Part shown: positions 54,806-64,000 of the stretch, one piece after another
How positions within the stretch are numbered: position 1 is the stretch's first letter
Layout of the letters: every line of letters begins with the position of its first letter
Assembly (NCBI GenBank): GCA_018417955.1
Contig: JACTVC010000003.1
Location: forward strand, 1,054,001-1,118,000
Length of the DNA stretch: 64,000 bases
Reading direction: 5' to 3'
Origin: Laccaria trichodermophora
Taxonomy: Eukaryota > Basidiomycota > Agaricomycetes > Agaricales > Hydnangiaceae
Notes under the pieces: model-generated
The model's input: only the letters and a program-made list of their open reading frames with translations
The model's database searches: none
What the model was told of the DNA's origin: nothing
Translations under genes and position numbers: made by a program

Positions 54806-56263
54806 AGTGTGCCACGGCTTAAACAAGCAAAGCATCAAACGACAATATTTTTCCAAGTCAATGCCAGATACATCTTGGCGCAGAAGCGCTGGCCCAATGG
54901 GGAGGGGAACAAAGCGATCAGTGGGACGATGAACTCTCAATTCATGAGTTGCATACTTGCAATGATCATTTCAGAAATCAAGATGGACATCATGCTTTCC
55001 TAAAATTCCCAGCAACGCGTTGTCAACTTCATCGAGATCAGGCTGGCTAGTATCTTCGTCCGAAGATGAATTGTCTTCTTGTAATGCATCCATCAGATTT
55101 TCCTTTCTCTTTTTAACTTTCTCAAGCTGAGCAACAAAATCCCAAAGGCTGACGTCGTTCAACTTGGAGCTTCGATATATATAATGAGCAACATGATCCC
55201 CACGACTAACAAGCTCGCCTTCATCGTTCACCATAACACGTAAGAAGTCATTCTCAGCAACAGTGTCTTCCATCGTCGGTCCATGGTCATGAACGTCATC
55301 ATTGCTCGAATGCACAGAAGGGGACCTGCTAGAAGCAATATACGAACGGTCCAGATAGGCTTCAAATGACGGCCAGTACAGATGCCGAAACTTATGGCTA
55401 GTGAAGTGATCTTCCAAATCCAAAACATATGAAGCAACCTGTGGGGTGGAAAGCTCTTGGAGACCGATTAAAGCATTGGCACATTTTGTCAACCACCGTT
55501 TCGCCCTGGTGGTGATGTCGTTGTCTCCATCAGATGGCATGCCTAACTTGTTCAATGCAACCTCAAATGCTGCATATGCTACGTGTGCCTTCAGCTGCGC
55601 TTTTGAAATATAATCTGTTATATAATACAACGCTGCTTTTGCAAGACCACCGGAACCGATAAACTTGATGTCCATATTACACTGTACAGCTCGCAACATC
55701 ACTGCATTGAAATTGTTGACCATCCCATCTAACTTTTGCATGCAAAGTTCACCCATGGTTTGGTCAAAAAAAGTCGATGTTCTCGTGTTAGCTTGATCAA
55801 GTTCGAATCGACATTTCTTCTCAGCCAGCAGCCCTTTCCAATTTTTATAGCATGTGGCTATGTGAGTATGACACTGGCATGCTTCCGCTAGAGAGCTCAA
55901 ATCCTTTGCGCATCGTTGTTGAAATGAATGCTCGGATTCATGCACCTGACAAACCAGTCTGCAGGTGAGGCATGGATGAAACTGTTCCAAAAGGTCCACT
56001 TGTTCTCTACCTTTGTTTGCATCGTGATCTGCTGGCTCTTCCTCATCATAAACAGGGATGGAAGTTTGGATTGCGTGTTGCAAATACGCTACAAGCTGCT
56101 TTTCAAACGCACCCCCAGGTTCTCGTGATAGCTTCTCTTTCAGCTTGTTAGGGTCTAGACTTCCTTCAATCCAAATCAACATATGGCAATGCAAAGTTCC
56201 CCTGCCTTGAGCTTCCACACACCCGTAGTGAGCTTTCACGATGCCCAGTACTCCAGTTTTCAC
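54806..56263 (-). pseudogene. Helitron Rep (HUH) domain segment
   Basis: The frame reads VLGIVKAHYGCVEAQGRGTLHCHMLIW, with HCH as the HUH metal-binding pair. It continues through CRLVCQVHESEHSFQQRC to YYITDYISKAQ, the two-tyrosine active site (Y...Y..K) that nicks and joins DNA. TGA at 54971-54973 interrupts it (DF-stop-ND). The same frame then goes on through HELRVHRPTDRFVPLPIGPALL and SGIDLEKYCRLML up to element G. At the 5' side a frameshift near 56263-56310 separates it from the preceding domain (WFIKSILGYDPESKD reads in the shifted frame). Confidence 0.85.
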
Positions 56264-56286
56264 ATCCTTGCTTTCCGGATCATATC

Positions 56287-57643
56287 CTAAAATGGATTTG
56301 ATGAACCAATGATGAATGCATTTATATACAAACTGAAGAATTTCGCTGCCACAACAGGGTTTCTAGCGATAAGAAGTGTCTGATCCCAATATTCTGGTAC
56401 GTCTGTAGGCAAAAGGTTATCAACATTGATGTCTTCGCCTGCTAAAAACTTGACCAGAGGGTTATAAACATCGGCAGGGTTAATAGTGATGAAAAAGCTG
56501 GGCAGGCCATGAGAAAGCATAAGGGTGCGTATTTCATTTCTCATCGCGAGCCTCGTGGTGTTGGAACCAGGTACATGTCGGTTGACCATTTTGACCTCTT
56601 TCATTAGACAAAGCATGCGACGTTCACTGTCCAAGTACGCCGTTTTATCATCCCCCTGTGCAAACCGATCTGTAACCGTCCCAATATCCTCAGGGCAGAT
56701 ACCAGCAAATATCTTGGCCGTATTTTGGAAATCAGCCTTCTTGACCTTTGCACTAGATTGCCAAAGAACCTGCCGACGTTGCATGATATTGAAAGCTAGG
56801 AAGGTAAAGGAATGATGAACTTGAAAACTATTGTCGGCAAGATTCAAAAAATGTTTAGCCTGCCTCTTGAATGACAAAGGTCGTTTATGCCTTTGATTTT
56901 CGAAGCTGCCTAAACTGTACAGAAACAATGTTGGATAAAGCTTTGGAAAGAGAGTAGGGTTGCAAAACTCATTCTCGGGTTCAGGATTGTGAGGCATCTC
57001 TAAATAACTTTTAGTTGTATCTCCAAAATGACGGACGGCGGCCACCCGAAGCTCACGAGTGGAGGCCTTTGGTTCAACATCAGCAATAAGAACACTATCG
57101 AAAGGGATGGCATCATCGGATTGGCTCATGTCCCTGTTGTCCATTGACTTGGTGGTGTTCGCATATCCTGAGGTCAACACATCATCCTCGTCATCCGAAC
57201 CGATAAATTCGACATGAATGGGTAAGCACAGTAAACTGTTGATTTCGTCAAGGACACCGTGATTGATGGTTATATTCCGATAGAGGTAGTTATGCGCCTT
57301 CAACCAGATAAGTGCTCAACGAACTCTGTCAGCTCGCACCACGAGAGGTGTCGCTTTTTGCCAGAGCCAGTCAGCCGAGGGTGCATTTGACCTGCTGAAC
57401 ACAACACAAATAGGTGCCACAATATCTTCAATAGACGGAGGAAGTAGTTCAGATACAATGTCAGGACGTTGCAGATGAACAATGACATGACCTCTCAGTG
57501 CATGCTGCAGGTTTGGGCCTGAAGAAGAAGCAAAATCGTCTTGATGAGATCCTGACGGACCAGCATTCAATCAGCCATGGATGTAGTTCTAGCCCTACAA
57601 GGGGTGCATTTGCCTTGCACGCCATTTGCCAACTGATGTGCAT
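56287..57643 (-). pseudogene. Helitron N-terminal region (helitron-like N domain)
   Basis: The frame 57303-56287 contains LKAHNYLYRNITINHGVLDEI, NPTLFPKLYPTLFLYSLGSF, FKRQAKHFLNLADNSFQVHHSF, QRRQVLWQSSAKVKKADF and GLPSFFITINPADVYNPLV, the standard Helitron_like_N order. Upstream, separated only by TGA at 57316-57318 where Arg fits (RVR-stop-ALIWLK), is HVIVHLQRPDIVSELLPPS with PICVVFSRSNAPSADWL, the domain preceding it in fungal Helitrons. Text before about 57570 is not convincing, and no 5' TC end or 3' CTRR end was fixed. Confidence 0.8.
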
Positions 57644-57699
57644 TGTTCCTTGTCTACTTTTGCTTGCATTCCACTCACCTTAAAAAATCACCCCCAGGG

Positions 57700-59150
57700 C
57701 AAAAATTTGTTTTTTTTTTGGGTGAAATATCAAAATCTGGCATCAGATATGATAGAAAAATCAAAAATAGCTTGCTAATGTTTGAAATCTGTTCTATTTT
57801 TGGATCCAGCATGTTTGTGATATATAGCAAATCTAAATATAGCTCACATATGTTTTATGATATAAAATTCTTAGAAATGGTACACCCTGGATCAGTATTG
57901 ATGGCTGGTATGTTTTCCTGTATCCTATGTATGTTTCTCTTGCCAAAAGAGCATCCAGATATGTTTTTTCCATGTCAAAATCCCTCTGAAAAAGCTGCAT
58001 TTCACCAGAATATTTCAGTTGTGATAATTCTCATTTTTCTCCTTCAAATTTAATGTTACAGCCACTCAGAGCTACCAGGTGATGTAGAAATATATTTCTG
58101 ATTTTTTCCAAAAATTTCCACCTCAGTCAGAGATGTAGAGATGATGGATGCACAAGTCATGTTCCGGATGACCTTTTCCAAGTAACAAACAATTGTCAAC
58201 AAAGCCAGCTTTTGAGAGAAAAATCATGGAAATGCATTTTGGAGGGTGTCATTGATATTATTGATTGTATCAAGCTCATATTTCCTCAGTTGCAACTTGT
58301 TTTTGACATATAATATGACTTATGGTATTTTTAATGAGCAGCATTTGGATGGATGGCTCAGGTTCCAGCTGGATGACGTTGCCAAAGGCATTGTCAAATA
58401 GTTGCAAATAGTTGCCTCCCTGTGGCCAGATCCTCAAAAGGCATGCCATTCATTCTTTACACCTAAATTTATTGAAACATAGACATTCTAGTACTCTACA
58501 AGTAGAATACAGCCCCATTTTTCATGTTTCACGTTTATGGCGCCCTCACAAGTAGATGGATGCGACATAGTGAACTCAGATGACATGTTTGAAGCTTTAG
58601 ACAAACAGATGCAAACTATCCAAAAACATTAAAAACACTGGAAATACGACTGAAATTGAGCAAGGAGAGGAAGACAACATTACTCTGACAATAGTAGTAC
58701 ATCTTGGCATAATTTTTTTACAACTTTTACCTTGCACTTTCATCAGAAGTTGGCTAAAAGTTGCAGAGAAAGGAGTATTGTTTTTTCAAGATAAAAAACA
58801 TATCATTTCAGCAATTTGTCATTGAAAACCTGCCAGCTATAGCCTACTAACACCTATAGCATAAGTGAAACATCAGGAAAAACCCCATTTGCTGATTTGT
58901 GGAAATAAGTTTAGATCAGCTTCAATAAGTAGAGGGCAAGCTGATTTTGACTGACCTACTAGAATCAGTGCAAGTCAGTGATACATCAGCCCACAGTCAG
59001 AAGCCTCACTACTTATCAAAGACTTATTCTTATCCATTATTCACTGATGCTTTGCACATCCAACTACGCATGGAGATCTGTGAAGAGTGATGTGCAAGTG
59101 AGTATATACAAGAATAGTAATAGTGGGATGACAATACTCTTGTTTATGAT
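57700..59150. other. AT-rich region, no gene recognised
   Basis: No frame with family resemblance. The ORF at 57643-58053 (+) is short, hydrophobic and unsupported. Confidence 0.45.
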
Positions 59151-59153
59151 TTG

Positions 59154-59610
59154 TATGCCTTTTAGAAGTGCTTCACACAATTTTTGAAAGGATAAGAATA
59201 CTAAGTGCAAGAGCCTATTATGTTTGAAGTCGTGGGAACATGGGATGATGGGACATTGACAGAATGCATCTCACTCATCTGAAATTTCTCATACAATCCT
59301 CTGGTTTGTAATTTATATGGCAGTCTTATGCCTTTTAAAAGTGCTTCACACAATTTTTGGAAGGATAAGAGTAAATGCAAGAGCTTAATTTCTGTTTGAA
59401 GTCATGGGAACATGAGATGATGAGACACTGCCAACAGAATGCATCTCACTTATCTGAAGTTTCTCTTACAATCCTCTGGCTTATAATTTATATGGCAGTC
59501 TTATGCCTTTTAAAAGTGCTTCACACAATTTTTGGAAGGATGAGAGTAAATGCAAGAGCTTAATTTCTGTTTGAAGTCGTGGGAACATGAGATGATGAGA
59601 TATTGAGGAA
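59154..59610. repeat. Tandem repeat of about 174 bp, two and a half copies
   Basis: TATGCCTTTTARAAGTGCTTCACACAATTTTTG-type starts at 59154, 59327 and 59502. The unit continues through GCAAGAGC, GTTTGAAGTC, GGGAACATG and GATGATG. Copies 2 and 3 are closest. Confidence 0.82.
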
Positions 59611-59870
59611 TCATATTCATGCAAATGACCACCACACTAATAGTTCATTGCTCTGAAAACAATTTAAATATGTAGATATAAAGAAAGGCTTCCCTTATAT
59701 CTCAATTTTACTGTAAAATAATAACAGGAATATCTTCTAATAACTATAACAAAACAGGTACTACTCGTGAAACTCAGCAAGTCATGGTTTTGTTGGATCT
59801 TGATCATCAGGATCATCATAGAAAACATTGTTTAGCTGTCTGAATTGATATAAGTGCTCTAAAAGACTAT

Positions 59871-60520
59871 CTAAGAGATATGAGAGTATGGAAATCTATC
59901 AGAGAATGGGTTTACATAGAAAGATGTAGCCTTTTCAAGGACATTGCTTGATGACCATGAGACAGGTGCTTGCAGACCAAATTTTGGGAAGAGCTGGATG
60001 CTTGAGAGAATGAGGGAAATGGGAATGATACTCACACGGCGCTCTCCCCGAGCCATCAAGCGTGAAACCTTGAATAACTTGGAATTTGGATCCTTCTGAG
60101 CTCGAGAAAATGTGGTAAACCACTTCACATAAGCCAAGTGTTTGTGTGAAAAATGACCAGCCTGAGCAGCGAACCAAAGATCAATTGCGTGAGGTGGCAA
60201 AGAGAAAATACATCGGACTTGTCCAATGCATAGATCTGAAGTTAACTTTTAGTTGAGGTTTTAAGTAAAAGAGAGAATATGAAAAACACACCTTTCAAGT
60301 TCAAACTGGTGCCAGTATCAGAGTCCTTAACTCAGACAACAACAGTGTCAAATCGACCAGGAACGACATGACTATACTTGTCCAACTGCTCGGGATCAGT
60401 GTGTATTGAATTGACCACGATTTTGTCAAGAGGATTTAGGCTGTATACATCATAGCTGATGAATTTTAGACGATGAAAGACAGAGATTTTGGAAAAAGGA
60501 ATATGAATGGAGGTGGAGGT
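59871..60520 (-). pseudogene. Plavaka transposase fragment 2, part downstream of element A
   Basis: The frame reads TSIHIPFSKISVFHRLKFISYD, ending VVPGRFDTVVV. TGA follows at 60332-60334 where Arg would fit, then VKDSDTGTSLNLK, an intron (about 60290-60235), and IGQVRCIFSLPPHAIDLW, HKHLAYVKWFTTFSRAQKDPNSKL, SIQLFPKFG, ending at 59871. This is the C-terminal region of Plavaka (CACTA-like) transposases, parallel to the fragment at 32831-33590. It joins the 62396-63303 part in frame when element A and one duplication copy are removed. Confidence 0.78.
60513..60520. repeat. 8-bp target-site duplication of element A (left)
   Basis: GTGGAGGT, second copy at 62396-62403; the flanks agree over 10 bp (AGGTGGAGGT). 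Confidence 0.75.
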
Positions 60521-60839
60521 GAGGTCTTTACCATCCCCCATGAGTTCTGGCGGAATCCGGCGGATTCCAAGCGGAAGGTCGGAATTCCATGGAATTCCGA
60601 CGGAAACTAGTTGGCTGGAGCCTCAGCCATTCTGGTTTCCAATTCCATGGAAATTCCAATGGAATCCGACGGAATCCAGTGGAAATGGTCGGAATCCGGG
60701 AGCCTCCCAGAACAGATTCCATTGGAATCCATTGGAATTCCAATGGAAAGTATATTCCAGTCAAATTCCAACAGATTCCGAGAGATTCCAATGGATTCCA
60801 ATATTTGTTGTTGTTATTATAATATATAAAAAAATAAGT

Positions 60840-60920
60840 GGATGCATAAGGATTGAACTCTAGCCTCGGGGAAGGTCACATGAAGTCCAAGCAGCAAAAT
60901 TTCCACTACACCATACAGCC
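60840..60920 (-). repeat. tRNA-like (SINE-like) sequence in element A
   Basis: Reversed, it shows A box-like TGGTGTAGTGG (60903-60913) and B box-like GTTCAATCC (60850-60858), the same module as 31540-31620 in element C. Confidence 0.45.
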
Positions 60921-62079
60921 ATTAAAATTCTACAAACATTTATTCCATACAACCCACCCTCACGGCCACCTTCCTAAACGAGTCGCGGCGTTCGCCGGCG
61001 TCACCATCACCATCAGTGTTTTGCTGTCAACCACAACCACAACCAACACCATCACCACGACCAGTGCACCACCACCACCAGCACACACAACGGCGAACGG
61101 CGACGACCGCCCACAACGACGGCGAACGGCGACGACGCCCACAACGACCACCCACCACCACGAACAGACGGCAACGGACAGCACACGACGACCAAACGAC
61201 ACGAGCGCCCACACCACCACCCCATCACTCCCTACCAACGACAAGCGAAGCCCACCACGTCAACGGATGCCCACGCCCACGCCAACGACGACGCGCACGA
61301 CGACGTCAACGGACACGCCAACAACGACGTGCACGACCACGTCGATGGACCACCGCCACGTCAACAGACCACCGCCACGTCAACGGACGGCAACGACGAC
61401 GCCAACGGACCACCACCACGTCAACGGACGACGACGACGACGCCAACGGACGAACCGCCACGTCAACGGACGACGACAACGATGCCAACGGATGACGACG
61501 ACGCCAACGGACGACGACGCCAACGGACGACGACGCCAACGGACGCGACGCCAACGGACGACGACGACGACGACACCTCCAATGGACGACGACGCCAACG
61601 GACGACGTCGACGATGCCAACGGACGGCCACATCAACGACGACGAGCGTGTCCCGCTCCACCACGTACACACAGCGACGAGTGTTCCTCCTCCCCCTTTT
61701 CTTTCCCTCCCCCCTTCCTGCTTTCCTTTTCCCTTCCCCTGGCCCTCCATGTACCCCTTTCCTCTCTCCTCCCTCTTTCCCTCCTCATTTCTCTGTCCCT
61801 ACTCCCTTCCCCCTTCCTTTTCCCTGTCCCTACTCCCTTTTCCCTCCCCCATCCCTGCCCATCCCTTCCTTCCTCCACCCCCATTTATTTCTGCCCCCCT
61901 CCTCCCCCCCTTCTTTCAACTTAGAATACAGTAAAATAATCTTTGTGTAGCACTTCACTATATGAGAATTTGAATCTATATAACTGTTCTAAGAAGAAAC
62001 TTGTGAGGTTATTATAGGACAAAATATAATAATAAATTGGCTGACTACATTAGACTTACAATAAATATGATAGGCATGA

Positions 62080-62310
62080 ATTCCATTCAGAATCCGGTGG
62101 AATCCATTGGAATTCCATTCAGAATCTGGTGGAATCCATTGGAATTCCATTCAGAATCCGGCGGAATCCATTGGAATTCCATTCAGAATCCGGCGGAATC
62201 CATTGGAATTCCATTCAGAATCCAGCGGAATCCATTGGAATTCCATTCAGAATCCGGTGGAATCCATTGGAATTCCATTCAGAATCCGGTGGAATCCACT
62301 GGAATTTGAG
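62080..62310. repeat. 32-bp GGAATCC tandem array
   Basis: About seven copies of a 32 bp unit combining AATCCGGYGGAATCCATTGG and AATTCCATTCAG. It forms the right subterminal part of element A, and each unit contains a GGAATCC and a GGAATTCC palindrome. Confidence 0.88.
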
Positions 62311-62395
62311 ATTCCTACCATTCCGGCGGACTCCGGATGGAATTCCAACATTCTATGGGAGTCCACCGGAACTCATGGGGGAAGGTAAAGTACAG

Positions 62396-63303
62396 GTGGA
62401 GGTGGCTTCAACTTGGGCTTTTGAGTATTCTGGATGTTGATATTGAGCAACGAAACGTGATAGAGCCGGGATAAATTGGGTAGCACCATACTTGGTAGAA
62501 ATTAAGTCAATGGGGACACCCCGATGGGTTGGGTGCTTTGCCATGCGCTGCCTGCATTCAGGGATCAAAGAAGGAAGGGGTTTCTGGACATGCAGTGGGG
62601 TGTTGAAAGATGTTTCTAGGCGGCGGCGAATGTATTTCTTGTGGTGCATCATACGTTCTTTTCAATCAAGCCAACGTGTCATTTGTGGAAATTCATCCTT
62701 GAAATTAGTTGAAGCATACGCATCCTTGGCAAGATCAATATGAAGGCACTCCATAAACTCTGTGTTGAAATTGTCAGCGGTACCATAGAGCTGGATCAAT
62801 TTGGGGTAATGACCAGAATTGTGAAGCTTCGGAATGTTGAAATGAGTTCGAATACCAAGAGAAACCAAAATATCATGGTTTAGGTGGAATGTGTGAAGAG
62901 CATCGTTCATTTGAGCCAGGGTTTCGGATGTGTGAATAGGGTATCTGGCTAGATAAATGAAATCGAGGACTGCACAGACCATACGGACTAGTTGTGCATT
63001 GGAATGGCCATCGGGGAGACGAACATCAATAACCAATGCCAAAAGGAATTTAGAAATTTGATCATGTTCGGTGCCTGCAACACGAGAGAGGTTCGAAAGT
63101 CCCTTCATGAATAATTGGATGTGGTGATTTGGGGGCAAGTGATGGCAACGGGCATCAATCTCTGCATCTCCACATACAGCTCGAACCCACCCGATGAGAC
63201 GTTTAAGCAGCCCTTGATATAACTGATGCAGGATGTCAGGTGTGATAGAGCGGTAGATGTCGACATAGGGAAGGTTTTTCCAGAAAACACACTGGACACA
63301 CAA
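62396..63303 (-). pseudogene. Plavaka transposase fragment 2, part upstream of element A
   Basis: The frame reads ITPDILHQLYQGLLKRLIGWV, the Plavaka signature, then FMKGLSNLSRVAGTEHDQISKFL, LVRMVCAVLDFIYLARYPIH, IPKLHNSGHYPKLIQLYGTADNFNTE and a closing CLHIDLAKDAYASTN, the last catalytic block. After a stop/frame change near 62660, HHKKYIRRRLETSFNTPLHV and MAKHPTHRGVPIDLISTKYGATQFIPAL lead to SKAQVEATST at element A. The N-terminal half with the first catalytic Asp is missing upstream, where the G/A-rich repeat begins. Confidence 0.8.
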
Positions 63304-63539
63304 GTAAACATACCCTTTTTACATACCCCATGACAAATCTTTTTGTCAGAATTGCCCATCTTGATGAGTACAGCTGGCTAGCTCCAGAGTGTAAGTACCT
63401 CATCTGGCATAGAGTAGCTAGTGCCTGTAAAGTATATCTACCTCAATGGGTTAGCTTGTCATCCTGGAACAATAAATGTAATGAACCATCATCACAGATA
63501 TTCATAGATCATAACCTAGCTAAATGGAGCTACAGGTAT

Positions 63540-64000
63540 GACTTGGCAAAGAGGGGGGAAACAATGGGAGAGGAGGGGAAACAAATTTACCAAAGGGGGG
63601 TGACTTGGAAATTTTTGGGGGGAAGCATAGGGAAGGAGGGGAGACCAATTTACAGAAGGGGAGAGGAGGGGGAGGGGGAAGCTGGGGAAACAAATTGGGG
63701 GAGACTTGAGATAGTTGGGGGGGAAAGTATAGGGAAGGGGAGGAGGGAAACAAATTTACAGAAGAGGAGAGAGGGGGAGGAGCAGGGGGAAGCAGGGGAA
63801 ACAAATTGGGGGAAGACTTGAAAAAGTTGGGGGGAAACACAGGGAAGAGGGGAAACAAATTTTCAGAAGGGAAAAGAGGGGGAAGCAGGGGGCAGCAGCC
63901 AAAACAAAATGGGGGGAGACTTGGGGGGAAGCATAGGGAAGAGGGGAAATAAATTTTCAGAAGGGAAGAGGGGGGGGAGCAGGGGGGCAGCAGGAGAAAC
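63540..64000. repeat. G/A-rich minisatellite of about 105 bp, running off the window
   Basis: Copies of GACTTG...TTGGGGGGAA.CATAGGGAAG...GGGGAAACAAATTT recur near 63602, 63706, 63812 and 63918. The strand is strongly purine-biased (G and A). The right limit is outside the window. Confidence 0.82.

Larger units (their letters stand above)
60521..62395. mobile_element. Element A: non-autonomous DNA transposon (KDZ-type ends)
   Basis: A 1875 bp insertion with ends GAGGTCTTTACCATCCCCC (left) and, reversed, CTGTACTTTACCTTCCCCC (right), flanked by GTGGAGGT. GGAATCC arrays lie inside both ends: 60545-60800, and a regular 32 bp repeat with about seven copies at 62080-62310. A tRNA-like sequence lies at 60840-60920 (-). 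The core is an ACG/AAC-rich tract (61020-61650) followed by a C/T tract and AACTTAGAATACAG. No transposase. The left 0.5 kb is shared, inverted, with element C. Confidence 0.78.

Noticed and set aside
60853..61950. 365-codon Thr/Arg/His-rich ORF
   Set aside because: It lies in the ACG/ACC simple-sequence core of element A. Overlapping frames on both strands are equally open and no motif is present.

Overview
The window looks like nuclear DNA of a mushroom-forming basidiomycete (Agaricomycetes). Genes are cut by many 45-65 bp GT-AG introns, and the protein families (F-box/LRR, Nudix, ZNF511-type zinc finger, KHDC4-type KH protein, XPG/GEN1-type nuclease, PACT-domain spindle-pole protein) and the transposons (KDZ, Plavaka, Helitron, PIF/Harbinger, Ty3/gypsy) are typical of that group. 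All calls come from reading the sequence; no database search was run.

Bases 1-21.5 kb are gene-rich. In order: a broken F-box gene, a frameshifted conserved gene, a small membrane protein with four exons (3.4-4.1 kb), an F-box C-terminal scrap, a Nudix hydrolase (-), a Cys-rich secreted protein (-), orotate phosphoribosyltransferase URA5 (+), a KH-domain protein (-) sharing a 126 bp divergent promoter with a three-finger C2H2 protein (+), a tetraspan membrane protein (-), an inverted paralogue of the 3.4 kb membrane protein (14.5-15.3 kb), a decayed XPG/GEN1-like nuclease, the C-terminal remnant of a PACT-domain centrosome/spindle-pole protein and an intact 600-aa F-box protein.

Bases 21.9-64 kb are a nest of transposons. 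A 1.84 kb element (B) sits in a diacylglycerol-kinase-like gene. About 5 kb of AT-rich DNA with no recognisable gene follows, then a truncated DDE_1 transposase attached to one end of a B-like element (C), minisatellites, a Plavaka fragment and a truncated gypsy gag-protease. A 9.3 kb KDZ transposon (D, 37806-47117), itself carrying a complete-looking PIF/Harbinger element (H, 38210-41145), splits a TET/JBP-like dioxygenase gene. A second insertion (E) splits the same gene again. A Helitron (49.9-57.6 kb) is interrupted by two further elements (F, G), and a Plavaka transposase (59.9-63.3 kb) by element A.

The unifying observation is that A, B, C and D share terminal sequences (CTTTA followed by a C run) and dense subterminal arrays of the palindromic heptamer GGANTCC. 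A and B have 8 bp target-site duplications. This makes A-C plausible non-autonomous partners of the KDZ element. A, C and D also carry tRNA-like A/B-box sequences next to the arrays. Several transposase frames are broken by a single TGA codon, as expected from C-to-T change at CGA.
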